Origin: Triplophysa rosa
Lineage: Eukaryota > Chordata > Actinopteri > Cypriniformes > Nemacheilidae
Direction of reading: 5' to 3'
DNA: 64,000 bases
NCBI RefSeq assembly: GCF_024868665.1
Contig: NW_026634436.1
Coordinates: 3,649-67,648, forward strand
This document shows, piece by piece, positions 10,054 through 21,079 of the stretch. Positions within the stretch are counted from its first letter, which is position 1. Each line of letters begins with the position of its first letter. A model generated the notes under the pieces. That model ran no database searches. It was not told the DNA's origin and worked only from the letters and a program-made list of their open reading frames with translations. Position numbers and translations under genes: made by a program.

Positions 10054-10763
10054 AACTAAGTCAGTCTTATTTTCACTACCAAAGGAAGAACTTCTGAGGA
10101 AAAATGGTTACTATTTATTTTTCAAACGACACCAAAGGAGTATAAACCGAACGTTTTACTTTGCGCGCGTCATTTTACCGAAGATTGCTTCATCAATCTT
10201 GGCGCCTTTACTGCAGGATACATTAAACGTCTTTCCTTAAAAGATGTTGCAATACCAACTTTATTTGGACCTGTAAGCTCCACCGAATCACAACCTGTAA
10301 GTGTGACTCTTTATTTTTGTCTTTACTTAAAATTAAATTTGTGTGACGTTATCTCATGTCTGTGTTTAGCTAACGTTACCGTTATTTTTGGGGTTGTTAC
10401 TGTTTGTTTACCTAACGTTAGCTATAAACTCGTTGCGCTAATGTAAGTGTTCAACCATATTAACTCGCAAAGTCTTTATTTCAAGAACTGCGTGGTGTAC
10501 TATAGTTATAATAACATCTGAAGATACGAACACCGTACACTGTATGCCGTGATAACTAACTGTTACAAGAGAAGTGTCTAAAACAGTCCTTTTTCTTACT
10601 GGCATCTGTATAAGGATTAAAGAATGATTCGTCAGACTCGGGCTCGAACTGGTAAGGTAAAATCGACGCCATCTCTCTCTATACACTGTTAATATCCAAC
10701 CACCTGCAAACCGTAATACAGCAGTAATGATAGGCGGTCCATTTGCGACACATGCTGAACGCG

Positions 10764-10871
10764 TTTGACCAATCACAGCAGACTAGACCATTTGACCAAT
10801 CACAGCAGACTAGACCATCTGACCAATCACAGCAGACTACACTATCTGACCAATCAGATCAGACTACGCTG
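10764..10871 (+). repeat. Four-copy 27-bp repeat carrying CCAAT boxes
   Basis: Units start at 10764, 10791, 10818 and 10845 with T(T/C)TGACCAATCA. Each carries GACCAATCA, a good CCAAT-box (NF-Y) match, spaced exactly 27 bp. It is inside the hAT element. A promoter role is inference only. Confidence 0.85.
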
Positions 10872-12015
10872 GCGGAAAGGCGGAGATTACACAGATGAAT
10901 CGCGGAACGAATCATTTGAGAGTCAGTCAAGAAGTAAGGTAATAAAAACTGCTTATTATTACGAAATAATAGTATTTTTACATCATGTATGTACATAAAC
11001 TTGTTGTCGGACACTCCATAAACCAAAATAAGACCTTAAAAATATTGAGGAATGTACTCTTTAAGAACAGTTTTGCATGTCCTGCATGTTTGTGTGTGAA
11101 TTATGGAAGAATCTGATAGAACTGATTTGGTAGAGGTGTGGTAGTGTGTGCTGCTCCCATATGCCAGTGAGTTACAGTATGCTGGGAAATGTCTTAATAT
11201 TGTTGTTGCTGGTCCAGAAAAGCATTGTTGCAATCATGAGGTGTAAATCCTGTATGATGGAGGATGTGTACAGGTGTTGATATAGTCCTTCAGGTTGTGA
11301 TCATAGTTTGTAACTTGTCAATGTAATCCTGTAAAAGATAGAGGTGTTTATACGCATGGTAGGCTAATTAAAAACTTTATTGTGTGCATGTGTATGTGGG
11401 GGGGGTCCATAAAACACTTGTGCCCAGGGGCCTCTGAATTCTTAATCCGGGCCTGTCTCCGGGAGACGTTGCGTCCGCCCGATGCGAGCGGTGCACACGA
11501 GCCACGGGAAGGGAGGTGGCCGCGAAGTTGCTGAGGCGGAGTCCTTAGGAACGAGAGAAGCAGCAATGCCAGGAGTTCTGAGGGGAGAAGAGGGATCCCT
11601 GAACAGACGAGGACAACCGGGAGCCGTGGCAGCGATCTGCGGGTAGAGGGTAAGGAGAACACCGTGCAGACATCAAGTAGCTCTGGAGCCTAAACAGGAT
11701 GAGACTTTTAGTGACTGCAAGGCAAGGCAAGGCATCACCGCGCTAGGAATGCTAACGGACTGACACAAGATAGAAACAAGCGGAGGTTTAAATAGAACAG
11801 AGAGCGATAGCGGAATAGGGAACAGGTGTGAAAGGATTAGCAAAAGTGAAACCCGGTGTGAGGTAATGAGAGAGTAACGAGGGGGCGGGGCACACATACG
11901 CGGACTCCGAACACATGGGCGGCTGTCACAACAACCCCATGTGTTTGACAAAACCCAAAACACAGACGAAACAGACAAAACAAGCAGGTGATCAGACCCG
12001 AGACCTGACACATGT

Positions 12016-12460
12016 TTTTTGCTGTTCGATTTATACTGTATTTCACCAATATTGCAGAATAGTCAGCAAGCTGACTAGTAAAACTATACAGCAGGATGTA
12101 CGGTTAACAACTATTACCATATAACATTTTCCCAAGACACACGCAAGCTTGAATCTGGCATCCTCCATTCTTTCAGACAACAAAGCACCTGAACACAACC
12201 AGCTCGGAATCATAACATCAGAAGTGGGAATTATCAAATTTCCGAGAGCACTTGAATGTAGCATAAGTCAAAACCAACAAGCCACGCCCTCAGATACCCC
12301 CACTTGTGATCTTGGCCACTTGATGGCGCCTGCACGCCTCAGGAAATGCAGTGCGCTTAACGCACACTAAACCCCACACTATGACCCTTTCCCAAATGGC
12401 GCACTTTATGTGGACTTGCGGTCTCGTGGACTTAAAGGTGGGATGAAGTGATGTTGTTTA
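12016..12460. other. No recognised gene; unclassified repeat-like sequence
   Basis: Nothing codes here that I recognise. The right part (AAATGGCGCACTTTATGTGG near 12395) reads like the start of a common fish repeat, but I cannot place it. Confidence 0.4.
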
Positions 12461-12839
12461 TTATGTTGGCTTGACAGACTGCTACTCCTCCTAGAGCTTT
12501 CAAACTACATCCACCAAACTTTCCACAAACCTTCAGTCTGGTCTGACTTGAGTTGCTATATCTTTTCTAACTGATAAGCGTTCTGGTTTTCGAAAACCGG
12601 ACTCTCAAAACCACCTAATTTCCCATAGACTTAACATTGCGACAAACTTTGACGGCTCATAACTCAAAGCGAGGATGTCGTAGAAACTTGCGTTTGAAGA
12701 AGCTGGCAGGCTCTGTAAGAACTTGTACCCCTGGGGAGTAAGAGCCCCCCAAAATTCCCCATTGACTTATAATGGGACAGGAACATGCCCATATAAGGCG
12801 TCATAACTGTCTCATGTTGAATAACTTCGCAGTACAACC

Positions 12840-13865
12840 ACTTAGAGACAAGGGGGTGGGCTCATTTTACTGAGGCAACCAATCAGTATCCCAGGAACTT
12901 CCTTAAGCTACGAAGCCACGCCCATAGCAACCATTTACAGCAACCTAGCAACCGCTCCCACAGACTCCCATTATAAAAAGTCCAGATGGATATCTTTGCA
13001 ACACAGTGTCGTAGACACAAGAGGGTGGGCTCATTTGGCTCAGGCAACCAATCAGTATCCCTGAAATTTCATTAAGCTACGGAGCCACGCCCATAGCAAC
13101 AAAACATGTTAACTTAGCAACCATTTAACAAGACCTATAACTCTACATCAGAACATCGTAGAGACATGGGGGTTGGTTTGTTTCACTTGGGACTTGAAGC
13201 ATCATCAATTGGTTTCTACTAAGCCACGCCCATAGCAACCAAACAGGTTAGCCTAGCAACCATTTAGCAATACCTATATCTCTGCATCAGAACATCATAG
13301 AGACACAGGGGTTGGTTCGTTTCACACATAGCTTAGAGTATCATCAACTGGCAGATGCTAAGCCACACCCATAGCAACCAAACAGGTTAGCCTAGCAACC
13401 GTTTAGCAATACCTATATCTCTGCATCAGATCATCGTAGAGACACAGGGGTTGGTTTGTTTCACTCATAGCTTAGAGTATCATCAAATAGCAGATGCTAA
13501 GCAACGCCCATAGCAACTAAACAGGTTAGCCTAGCAACCGTTTATCAATACCTATATCTCTGCATCAGAAAATCGTACAGACATGGGGGTTGGTTTGTTT
13601 CACTTGGGACTTGAAGCATCATCCAAACAGGTTAGCCTAGCAACCGTTTAGCAAAACCTATATCTCTGCAACAGAACATATTGGAGACACGGGAGTTGGT
13701 TCGTTACACTCATAGCTTAGAACATCATCAATTGGCATATACCAAACCACGCCCATAGCAACCAAACAGGTTAGCCTAGCAACCGTTTAGCAATACCTCT
13801 ATCTATGTACTAGAACATTGTACAGACATGGGGGTTCGTTTCACTCATGGCTTGGAGTATCATAC
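12840..13865 (+). repeat. Degenerate tandem array, main period about 139 bp
   Basis: The phrase ACCTATATCTCTGCATCAGA or a close variant starts at 13133, 13272, 13411, 13550, 13656 and 13794. The spacings are 139, 139, 139, 106 and 138, so one unit has a 33-bp deletion. Each unit also has CCACGCCCATAGCAACCAA and GTTAGCCTAGCAACC. Units before 13133 are longer and more diverged. The array at 18841-20545 is related. Confidence 0.9.
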
Positions 13866-14190
13866 TAGCAACATGCTAATTATGCTATCAAACATGTTAA
13901 TCGTGTTAGTATCATGTTAGTTAACATGCTTACAGTGTAAGCATCATGCTTGCAAAATGCGAATCACGTTAGCATCATGCTAGCAAACATGCTAATCGCG
14001 TTAGCATAATGCTAGCAAACATGCTAATCATGCTAGTATAATGCTAATCATGTAAGCATCTTGCTAGCAAACATGCTAATCATGTTAGCAAACATGCTAT
14101 TCATGCTAGCAGACATGCTAGTAACATGCTAATCATGCTATCAAACGTGCTATTCGTGCTAGCGAACATGTTAATCATGCTAATAACATA
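13866..14190 (+). repeat. Short-period array of CATGCTAAT / CATGCTAGCAAA units
   Basis: The repeat is imperfect with a period of roughly 20-22 bp, alternating CATGCTAATCATG and GCTAGCAAACATG. ATGCTAAT resembles the octamer motif ATGCTAAT/ATGCAAAT, but repeat drift is the simplest explanation. Copy B of the large duplication begins inside this array. Confidence 0.85.
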
Positions 14191-14778
14191 ATAAACCCGG
14201 TTTTTACACACTGGGGTCACATTATTTTTCCCATCATGTTCGAAAAAGTTTAACAATAAAACCTTTAAAACTATTTCCTACTCTTCAGGACAGGCTTTGT
14301 CAAGCCAACATAAAGTTTGTACTCGAACTTTACAATCTAGTTGTTTTATACTGTTGTACGAGGTCTACTTATGACGTTCGCGTGGTTTTTACATTCAAAA
14401 TCATAAAAATCAATAAGTAATGGGTTATTTTCTACCCAGGTTTTGAGGCCAGCTCTGAAAACACTCGGTTTTAATGGGCGTGCCGCATTGAAGACACTTG
14501 GAAGTAAATGCCCACCACTTTGATTTAGTAGCAGTTTGCGTAGTTGGAGCCTTCTGTGAATTTGGTTAGAGACGTAGCGTTAGGTTACACATTAGCACCA
14601 TTCACAGTTTTCGCAGGGCATTAGTATTATCTGGAGACCTCCTGTGATTTATAAATGACCTCCCCACATCAGTATTTCATGCGACGTATTCGCACGGGAT
14701 GTGATGGCAAGGCTTTGTGTATAGTTTGTATAGCCTATAGTTGTATTGCGTTTAATGATATATGGCCGTACCTGTCAG

Positions 14779-14838
14779 CATTTGAGACCAGTGATCCCGA
14801 ACCGGACAAAAGATCACCGCGATCACAGGTCTCAAATG
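14779..14838. repeat. 18-bp inverted repeat (hairpin), copy A
   Basis: CATTTGAGACCAGTGATC at 14779-14796 pairs with GATCACAGGTCTCAAATG at 14821-14838 with one mismatch and a 24-nt loop. The equivalent in copy B is 23862-23921. Confidence 0.85.
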
Positions 14839-15031
14839 TCAAGCCGCCATTATTTGCAAACGGTGTATAAAACCTTGAAAACTTATATATGAGCCCACCA
14901 AATCACAGAAATGGCAATTCGCACGGGCTTAAGATCACAGACAACCTCTGCAATTAATACAAATGAATAGTGCTCAGGGCACATCAAGCGATCTCTAACA
15001 AAGCAATAGAGACGCATAGTACAAACATGTT

Positions 15032-15304
15032 TTACTCACATAAGATTGCTGCGCCATTCCTATCGGATCCAATATTGACGGCACAGACAGCACTGCTTTT
15101 TAATTCGACCTGTGCCTTGTTCACGAAGGAATCTTCAGAGAAATTAAACGAACAAACGCTCCATGTTTTTCCCACATGAGCTGGAACGTCTTTAAAACTA
15201 AACTTTAACCACACATTCCTATCGGAATCCAAAGGAAGGTTATGCAGCGACTGTATTCTTCCACAACTAGGGATGGCACAATATTTAGCTATCTTTAACG
15301 GCAT
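15032..15304 (-). pseudogene. THAP-like zinc-finger exon, degenerate (copy A)
   Basis: The 90-aa frame starts MPLKIAKYCAIPSCGRIQSL and continues with LHNLPLDSDRNVWLKFSF, then VCSFNFSEDSFVNKAQ. The order CxxxxC, LHxLPxD, W, F, VCSxxFxxDSFxN fits a THAP DNA-binding domain of the kind found in many fish multi-copy genes. The C2CH zinc site should end CxxH; here the pattern is CSFN, so the last ligand appears to be Asn. The tail after residue 65 no longer matches. A GC box (GTGGGCGGGGC, about 15368-15378) lies about 65 bp upstream on this strand's promoter side. It is likely a relic of a THAP gene or P-like transposon. Confidence 0.55.
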
Positions 15305-16159
15305 GTTTGTTTATTGCTTGCTCGCTCTATCTGGATCCGCGCCACTGGTTCTGTCATGCGCGAACCAGTGGGCGGGGCTAGACAAGTAGTCATTGATATT
15401 TTTTCTTTTGGAGGCGGTGTTCAACCTATCAATAGGTGCATTCCAGAACCTGGCGTTCGCTGAGCCTGGTGTCAATAACAGATGTAATCTTAGTAACAAG
15501 GGCGTTTTCAGTTCTGACACTTACATGATGTTCGCGTGAATACGATTCCCTCTTATATAACAAAAACTCGGGTTAAAATTGTGATTTTAATTCATCGCAC
15601 CTTTAAATTGCGCGTGCTCGCCAAGTCTACGAGTCCGTAAGGTGTCCCATTTTTATTTTTAGCTCTCAGAAGTCTGCTCGCGAGCACCGTCTTTGTGCCC
15701 TCGATGCGGTCTTCGGCGAAGCCCGCATTGATGCAGACTCCACTGAAGTTACCTACCCAGGAATCCTTGCGATTGCCCAATCACAGAACGGATGGGAGGA
15801 GTGTCGTGGACGTCAGACATATACGTAAACATTACAGATACATTTTCAAATGTATGTTTTGATAAAATTCACAGTTACTTATTCACAGTATTGCTTATTT
15901 ATTATTTATTAAGCCAGCTATTCAATAAAAAACTTTTAATGCAGTGCATTTTCTTACTTAAGGTGTAAGCCATGTTTTGTTGTAGATTTATATCTAGTTG
16001 TCTCAGGGCTCTGTAAAGCTGAACAACACAGCTTCTGTATTATAGAGAAATATTAAATAACAACATACAGTATATGCATATTAAGAACACATTATGCACA
16101 TTAGTATAGTGTATACAAATAAATAAATATACATAAGCAGTTGCATTTACGTCATGCCA
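15305..16159. other. No recognised gene
   Basis: GC-rich sequence at 15305-15790 is followed by AT-rich sequence. The small frame at 15592-15780 has no features I recognise. This could be the promoter side of the THAP relic or another old repeat. Confidence 0.4.
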
Positions 16160-17171
16160 AATTTACATTTAAATTTAGTCATTTAGCAGACGCTTTTATC
16201 CAAAGCGACTTAAAGAGAGTTCAGGGAGCAATAAGCGATATGTCAATAAAACAATAGGTGCTAATACAAAGTTACTAGTTTCAGCAAAAGCTAGACCAAT
16301 ACCTGTTGAGAGAAAGAGAGAGGGTTAGTGTTTTTTTTCTCATTTGTCTGTCAAGTATTCACAGAAGACATGGGTTTTAAGTAGTTTTTAAAATTTTGTG
16401 AGAGATGTGGTTGGACGGACTGAGTTAAGAAGAATGTTCCACCAGGAAGGAGTTGTGAAGGAGAATGAGCGGGAATGCGATTTACTGCCCTTATGAGAAG
16501 ACAATACAAGATGCCGCTCGTTTGATGAACGCAGGGTTCTTGATGGGGTGTAGGAGTGTAGGAGGGTTTGAAAGTATGCCGGTGCAGATCCAGTGATAGT
16601 CCTGTAGGCAAGCATTAGTGACTTGAATCTGATACGGGCTGGTAGCCAGTGGAGAGAGATGAAAAGGGGTGTCACGTGAGCCCTTTTGGGATGATGGAAG
16701 ATGAGGCATGCTGCTGCGTTCTGAACCAGCTGGAGTGGTTTGATAGCCTTTGCAGGAAGACCAGCAAGGAGAGCATTGCAATAGTCCAACCTTAAGATTA
16801 CAAGGGCCTGGATAAGTAGTTGTGCTGCATGCTCAGTGAGATGGGTCTAACCTTTCTAATGTTGAATAAGGCATATCGGCATGACCCCATTGTCTTTGCA
16901 ATGTGATCATTGAAGGACAGCTGTTCATCAAATATGACTCTGAGGTTCCTGGCTGTTTTGGAAGAAGTGATTGTGGTATTGCCAAGTTGGATGGCGAGAT
17001 CGTGTTGCACCGTGAGGTGTGCCAGAAACACGAGTAGTTCTGTCTTGGCAGGGTTCAGCTGCTGGTGATGCTCTTTCATCCAAGCTGAGATGTCTTCTAG
17101 GCAGGCTGTAATGCGAGCTGCTACAGTGGTAAGCGAGATGTAGATCTGGGTGTCGTCAGCATAACAGTGAT
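16160..17171 (-). mobile_element. 5'-truncated L2-type LINE, 3' fragment (copy A)
   Basis: Read on the minus strand it starts in the RT active-site region (GCTGACGACACCCAGATC, ADDTQ) and continues with WMKEHHQQLNPAKTELLVF. It passes ARNLRVIFDEQLSFNDHIAK, MDYCNALLAGLP and AHVTPLFISLHWLP, with several frameshifts. It ends with the L2 tail AAGTCGCTTTGGATAAAAGC..., then AAATGTAAATTT. It is the same family as 50316-54066. Confidence 0.88.
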
Positions 17172-17335
17172 GACAAATGAATGCATTACAAACATAAGTA
17201 TTGCCTAATGCTTGGGTGGCATATTAACATATGAAATACAGAACTATAAAAACCGGCAGCTCATGTCCCAAATAACAATGGGACAATTTGCTGGACCTGA
17301 CGAGATGTCACGGAAAACTTTCCAGTGTAAGTTAA

Positions 17336-17896
17336 AGGGGTCATGTGACACAGCTAAAACGAATATTATCGTTTGTTTTAGATGTAATGCAATGTGTATA
17401 CATGATTTAAGGTTAAAAATGCTGTATTTTCCACATACCGTGCATGTTTGTATCTCCTCTTTGCCCCGCATCTCCGAAATGCGCAGATTTTTTTACAAAG
17501 CTCATCACTCTGAAAAGCGAGGTGTGCTATGATTGGCCAGTTAACCAGTGCATAGTGATTGGTCGAATACTGCAAGCGCGTGACAGAAATGTAACGCCTC
17601 TTACCATATTTGGAACATCAGGTTCCAAAGCAATTGTACTGACATGTACGCCTACCTTACTTGCATATATATTTATGTGGTCTTAGTCAAATCATTCCAC
17701 GAACTGACGTAGATTTGTGGGGGTGTGGTTACACGAGGCGTTTCAGGCAGGTCTGGGTGAGCATTCGCTTTTAGATAGAATGCATCTTTTGTTCCGACAC
17801 TTTAATTTTTGCAATTTTATGTGTCTAATACATGCGTGGGCAACTTATAACTCACCAAAGACACAGAAAAACACGTATTCTCGCCATATGACCCCT
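17336..17896. mobile_element. MITE with TTAA target duplication, 561 bp (copy A)
   Basis: TTAA at 17332-17335 and 17897-17900 flank AGGGGTCATGTGACAC... and ...CATATGACCCCT. The inverted ends AGGGGTCATRTG are clear. The 561-bp interior has no transposase. The TTAA site suggests piggyBac-type mobilisation (inference). Confidence 0.85.
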
Positions 17897-18063
17897 TTAA
17901 ATAATGAGAATTGAAAGTGAATGTGGTAATAAACCATTAAGAGTTGCACTTTTTTTTGGTGCAAGCTACAAAGATAGGTTGGATTTGTATGTGTTTGAGG
18001 TATTTTGTAAAACGATTGCAGCTGCTTTTATCACATAATTAAGAACACTATATTAATTAGTAA

Positions 18064-18684
18064 GCGGGTTTCCATCACTCTGGTTTTATTCGCATTTTGA
18101 AGTTTTGCATCAGAAACGAGTGATGGAAACGGCAAATTTCGAATTAAAAACCCTTAATTCGCAAAAAAGTTTTTAAGCTCGCTTGAGGTGGTTTTTCTTT
18201 TTTGCGAAAAAGGGTTAATGCAAATAATGGGAGATGGAAACGCATTTGCCGAATAAATTCCTCCCAAAAGTCATGTAACTGCACTATGAGACGGCGTAAC
18301 CTGACTAACCAGAGTACTGATCTTGTTACACACACAGCATGAGAAATGTTGTGATGGTCATTCTTAAATGCCTGAGCAAAGTCGTCAAAGTATTCTGTAA
18401 TTGCATCTTAGAACTGTCACGACTGTGTTTCCCAAACAGCTGGCATCCACAAAAGCAACGCATTTATTGTGTTTCGTAATCGTCGGCTTGCACAAGTTTT
18501 ATTATATGTGAAAATTATTATATTCAATAGGCTTCTCTTACTTTTCTTACTGATATTTAGTAGCAGTTTATTAGGAAGTGACGGTTGACTAGTTGGATGG
18601 AAATGGTGCTTATTCGAAAATGTTTTATGCGATATTCCAATTTTGCGCATAAGCTAAATTCGCAACTTTGGACGGAAACCCGGC
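18064..18684. mobile_element. Non-autonomous DNA element with GCSGGTTTCCATC ends (copy A)
   Basis: The left end is GCGGGTTTCCATCAC. The right end, inverted, reads GCCGGGTTTCCGTCC. Inner parts (ATTCGCATTTTG against CAATTTTGCGCAT) are also inverted. Flanks are TTAGTAA on the left and TAGTGAT on the right, so the target duplication is unclear. The superfamily is uncertain. Confidence 0.7.
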
Positions 18685-18840
18685 TAGTGATGATTTGAAA
18701 AAGCATAACTATTGTTATTCGAACATACATACTTCTTAGTGATGCTTTGAAAAAGCATAACTATTGTTATTCGAACATACATACTTCTTAGTGATGCTTT
18801 GAAAAAGCATAACTATTGTTATTCGAACGTACATACTTCT
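18685..18840 (+). repeat. Three exact-length 52-bp tandem repeats (copy A)
   Basis: The unit runs from TAGTGATG(A/C)TTTGAAAAAGC to CATACATACTTCT, three times, with two substitutions. It abuts the end of the preceding DNA element, whose right flank forms the first bases of unit 1. Confidence 0.95.
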
Positions 18841-20545
18841 TATAATTATTCTTGTTCCGCCAAAAGTTTGGCACGCTACTTGTCCCGCAGCTTTTGACGT
18901 AGACCCATGAATGAATACATCACATCGACGGGCCTATTCGGGAATGGTGTGCTATGACTTTTCGGGTGGCGAAAAACCACCCGAAAAATCCCATTGACTT
19001 AACATTGTGCCCAACTTTGAGGGATCGTAGCTCCGAGCGAGGATATCGTAGAAACATGAAAATAATACATGATTTGAAGGGGTTATCAGGCTCTATAAGA
19101 ACATCACTCACAATAGGGTGTAAGTTGCACCCCTGTGGTGTGAGAGCCTCCCAAAATTTCCGTATACTTATAATGGCGCCCATAGAGTCCCATTCAAAAC
19201 CTAGATACCTATATATTCACACGTTATTTTTTCGCTTTGGACCCATGAATGACTACATCAAATCGAGCGGCCCATTGAGGAATGGTGTGTGATGACTTTT
19301 GAAAGCGATCAGGTGGAGGGGGTGCGATAGGGGGCGAATAAAAACCCGAAAAATCCCATTGACTTAACATTGTGCCCAACTTTGACGGGTCGTAGCTCCG
19401 AGTGAGGATATCGTAGAAACATCAAAATAATACATGTTTTGAAAAGGCTATCAGGCTCTGTAAGAACATCACTCACAATGGGGTGTATGTTGTACCCCTG
19501 GGCTATAAGAGCCTCCCAAAATTTCCCAATCATAGGAAGCATGCCCATATAAGGCGTAAAACGTCCCGTGTTGAATATCTTAGCAGTACAACCACATAGA
19601 GACAAGGGGGTGGGCTCATTTTACTCAGGCTACCAATCAGTGTGACATGATCATTATGAAGTTATTAAGCCACACCCATAGAAACCATTTACAGCAACCT
19701 AGCAACCGATCCCATAGACTCCCATTATAAAAAGTCCATGCGGATATCTTTGCAACACAGTGTTGTAGAGACAAGGGGGTGGGCTCATTTGACTCACACA
19801 ACCAATCAGTGTCACAGCATCATCTTGAAGCTATTAAGCCACGCCCATAGCAACCATTTACAGCAACCTAGCAACCGATCCCATAGACTGCCATTATAAA
19901 TGGTTCAGGTGGATATCTTTGCAACACAGTGTCATAGAGACAAGGAGGTGGGCTCGTTTTACTCAGGCAACCAATCAGTGTCCCAGGATCATCATGAAGC
20001 TTCGAAGCCACGCCCATAGCAACAAAACATGTCAGCCTAGCAACCGTTTAGCAATACCTATATCTCTGCATCGGAACATCGTAGAGAGACGGGGTTGGTT
20101 CTTTACACTCATAGCTTAGAGCATCATCAATTGGCAGATGCTAAGCCACGCCCATAGCAACCAAACAGGTTATCCTAGCAACCATTTAGCAAAACCTATA
20201 TCTCTGCATAGGAACTTCGTAGAGACACGGGGGGTGGTTCGATTCTCTCATAGGTTAGAGTATTATCAATTGCAGATGCCAAGCCCATAGCAACCAAACA
20301 GGTTAGCCTAGCAACCATTTAGCAATGCCTATATCTCTGCATCAGAACATCATAGAGACACGGGGGTTGGTTTGTTTCACTCATAGGTTAGAGTATTATC
20401 AAGTGCAGATGCCAAGCCACGCCCATAGCAACCAAACATATTAGCCTAGCAACAGTTTAGCAATATGTATATCTCTGCATCACAACATCGTAGGGACATG
20501 GGGATTGGTTAGATTCATTCGTGGCTTAATGTGTTATCACTCTAG
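18841..20545 (+). repeat. Degenerate compound array, related to 12840-13865 (copy A)
   Basis: Two long units start with GACCCATGAATGA at 18902 and 19240 (338 bp apart). Three units with GACAAGG at 19601, 19770 and 19939 (about 169 bp) follow, then units of 133-139 bp with CCTATATCTCTGCAT from 20056 on. The phrases CCATAGCAACC and TAGCCTAGCAACC are shared with the earlier array. No inverted ends are visible. Confidence 0.85.
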
Positions 20546-20887
20546 TGTCCAGTTCCGCAGTTTGCCACAAACATCACTCACATTTTCTTCAGAAAATGTA
20601 CCTATCTAGTTACATTGTGTTGTTTGTTCAGGGACTACAGAACAAACATTAACCTTTATAAAGCTTTGTGCTGAAAATGAAGAGCTATTTACAGGTGCTA
20701 AAAATTCTGCTTCAGAAGGTTTCAGGTGTAAGGTTTTCTAAGTGTATTTAATTTCAGCTATTTTTCATTTCTGAGTGCTTAAGCGTTTACTTAATTTAAG
20801 AGAGAAACACATACAAATGTGTTTATTGTAGAAGTAATTAAAAAATGTTGTGGTGTAAACTATGCAGTTGTTGTTTTCTGCTTTTAG
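20546..20887. other. No recognised gene
   Basis: AT-rich sequence leads up to a splice acceptor (CTTTTAG) at 20887. It is probably intron of the MYB-like Harbinger gene. Confidence 0.4.
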
Positions 20888-20975
20888 ACACATTTTAGGT
20901 GTAATGGGTTTGGACTGCCTGATGACTTGTGACCAGGCCAAGAAGAAATGGGAGAACCTCAAATTCAAATACAAG
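20888..20975 (+). pseudogene. MYB/SANT-like (PIF/Harbinger second ORF) exon, copy A
   Basis: After a CTTTTAG acceptor, an 88-bp exon reads HILGVMGLDCLMTCDQAKKK, then WENLKFKYK, and ends at a GT donor (AAG|GTATTG). The QAKKKWENLKxKYK signature is the last helix of the MYB/SANT-like DNA-binding domain coded by PIF/Harbinger transposons and their domesticated relatives. The downstream exon lies at about 32690. This copy is likely an assembly duplicate of 29969-30056. Confidence 0.7.
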
Positions 20976-21079
20976 GTATTGTATTGTGCACATATGAATA
21001 TCCATGGCATTCATTGTATATAGCATATCATTGTAGTGTACAGTAGATATGACCTCTCAATAGCTTAACCAGCAAACCT

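Larger units (their letters stand above)
9876..11455. mobile_element. Non-autonomous hAT element, 8-bp TSD TCTCCGGG
   Basis: TCTCCGGG stands at 9868-9875 and 11456-11463. The ends are CAGGGCCGGATTA and, read inward from the other side, CAGGCCCGGATTA. An 8-bp duplication with CAGGG-type ends is typical of hAT. The 1580-bp interior holds no transposase-like frame. It carries a 36-bp direct repeat (9981-10053) and a 27-bp CCAAT repeat (10764-10871). Confidence 0.85.
8990..12010 (-). mobile_element. Solo LTR with CATGT target duplication
   Basis: CATGT occurs at 8985-8989 and 12011-12015, directly outside TGTCACGG... and ...CCTGACA, which gives LTR-type TG/CA ends and a 5-bp duplication. No internal region follows. 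The reverse-strand polyadenylation-like motif (TTTATT near 9042) suggests minus orientation. After removing a hAT insertion (9876-11455) the LTR is about 1.4 kb, of which about 600 bp is minisatellite. Confidence 0.85.
12461..14313. mobile_element. DNA element bounded by 16-bp inverted repeats, filled with tandem repeats
   Basis: TTATGTTGGCTTGACA at 12461-12476 is exactly inverted at 14298-14313. Between them are a spacer, a 139-bp array and a CATGCTAAT-type array. There is no transposase. No clear target duplication is visible at the limits, so they could shift by a few bases. Confidence 0.65.

Noticed and set aside
10764..10871. CRISPR-like regular repeats
   Set aside because: The 27-bp units are contiguous without variable spacers, the genome is vertebrate, and no cas genes exist here.
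16491..16781. Second minus-strand frame over the L2 fragment
   Set aside because: It is an out-of-frame shadow; the L2 protein pattern lies in the neighbouring frames.
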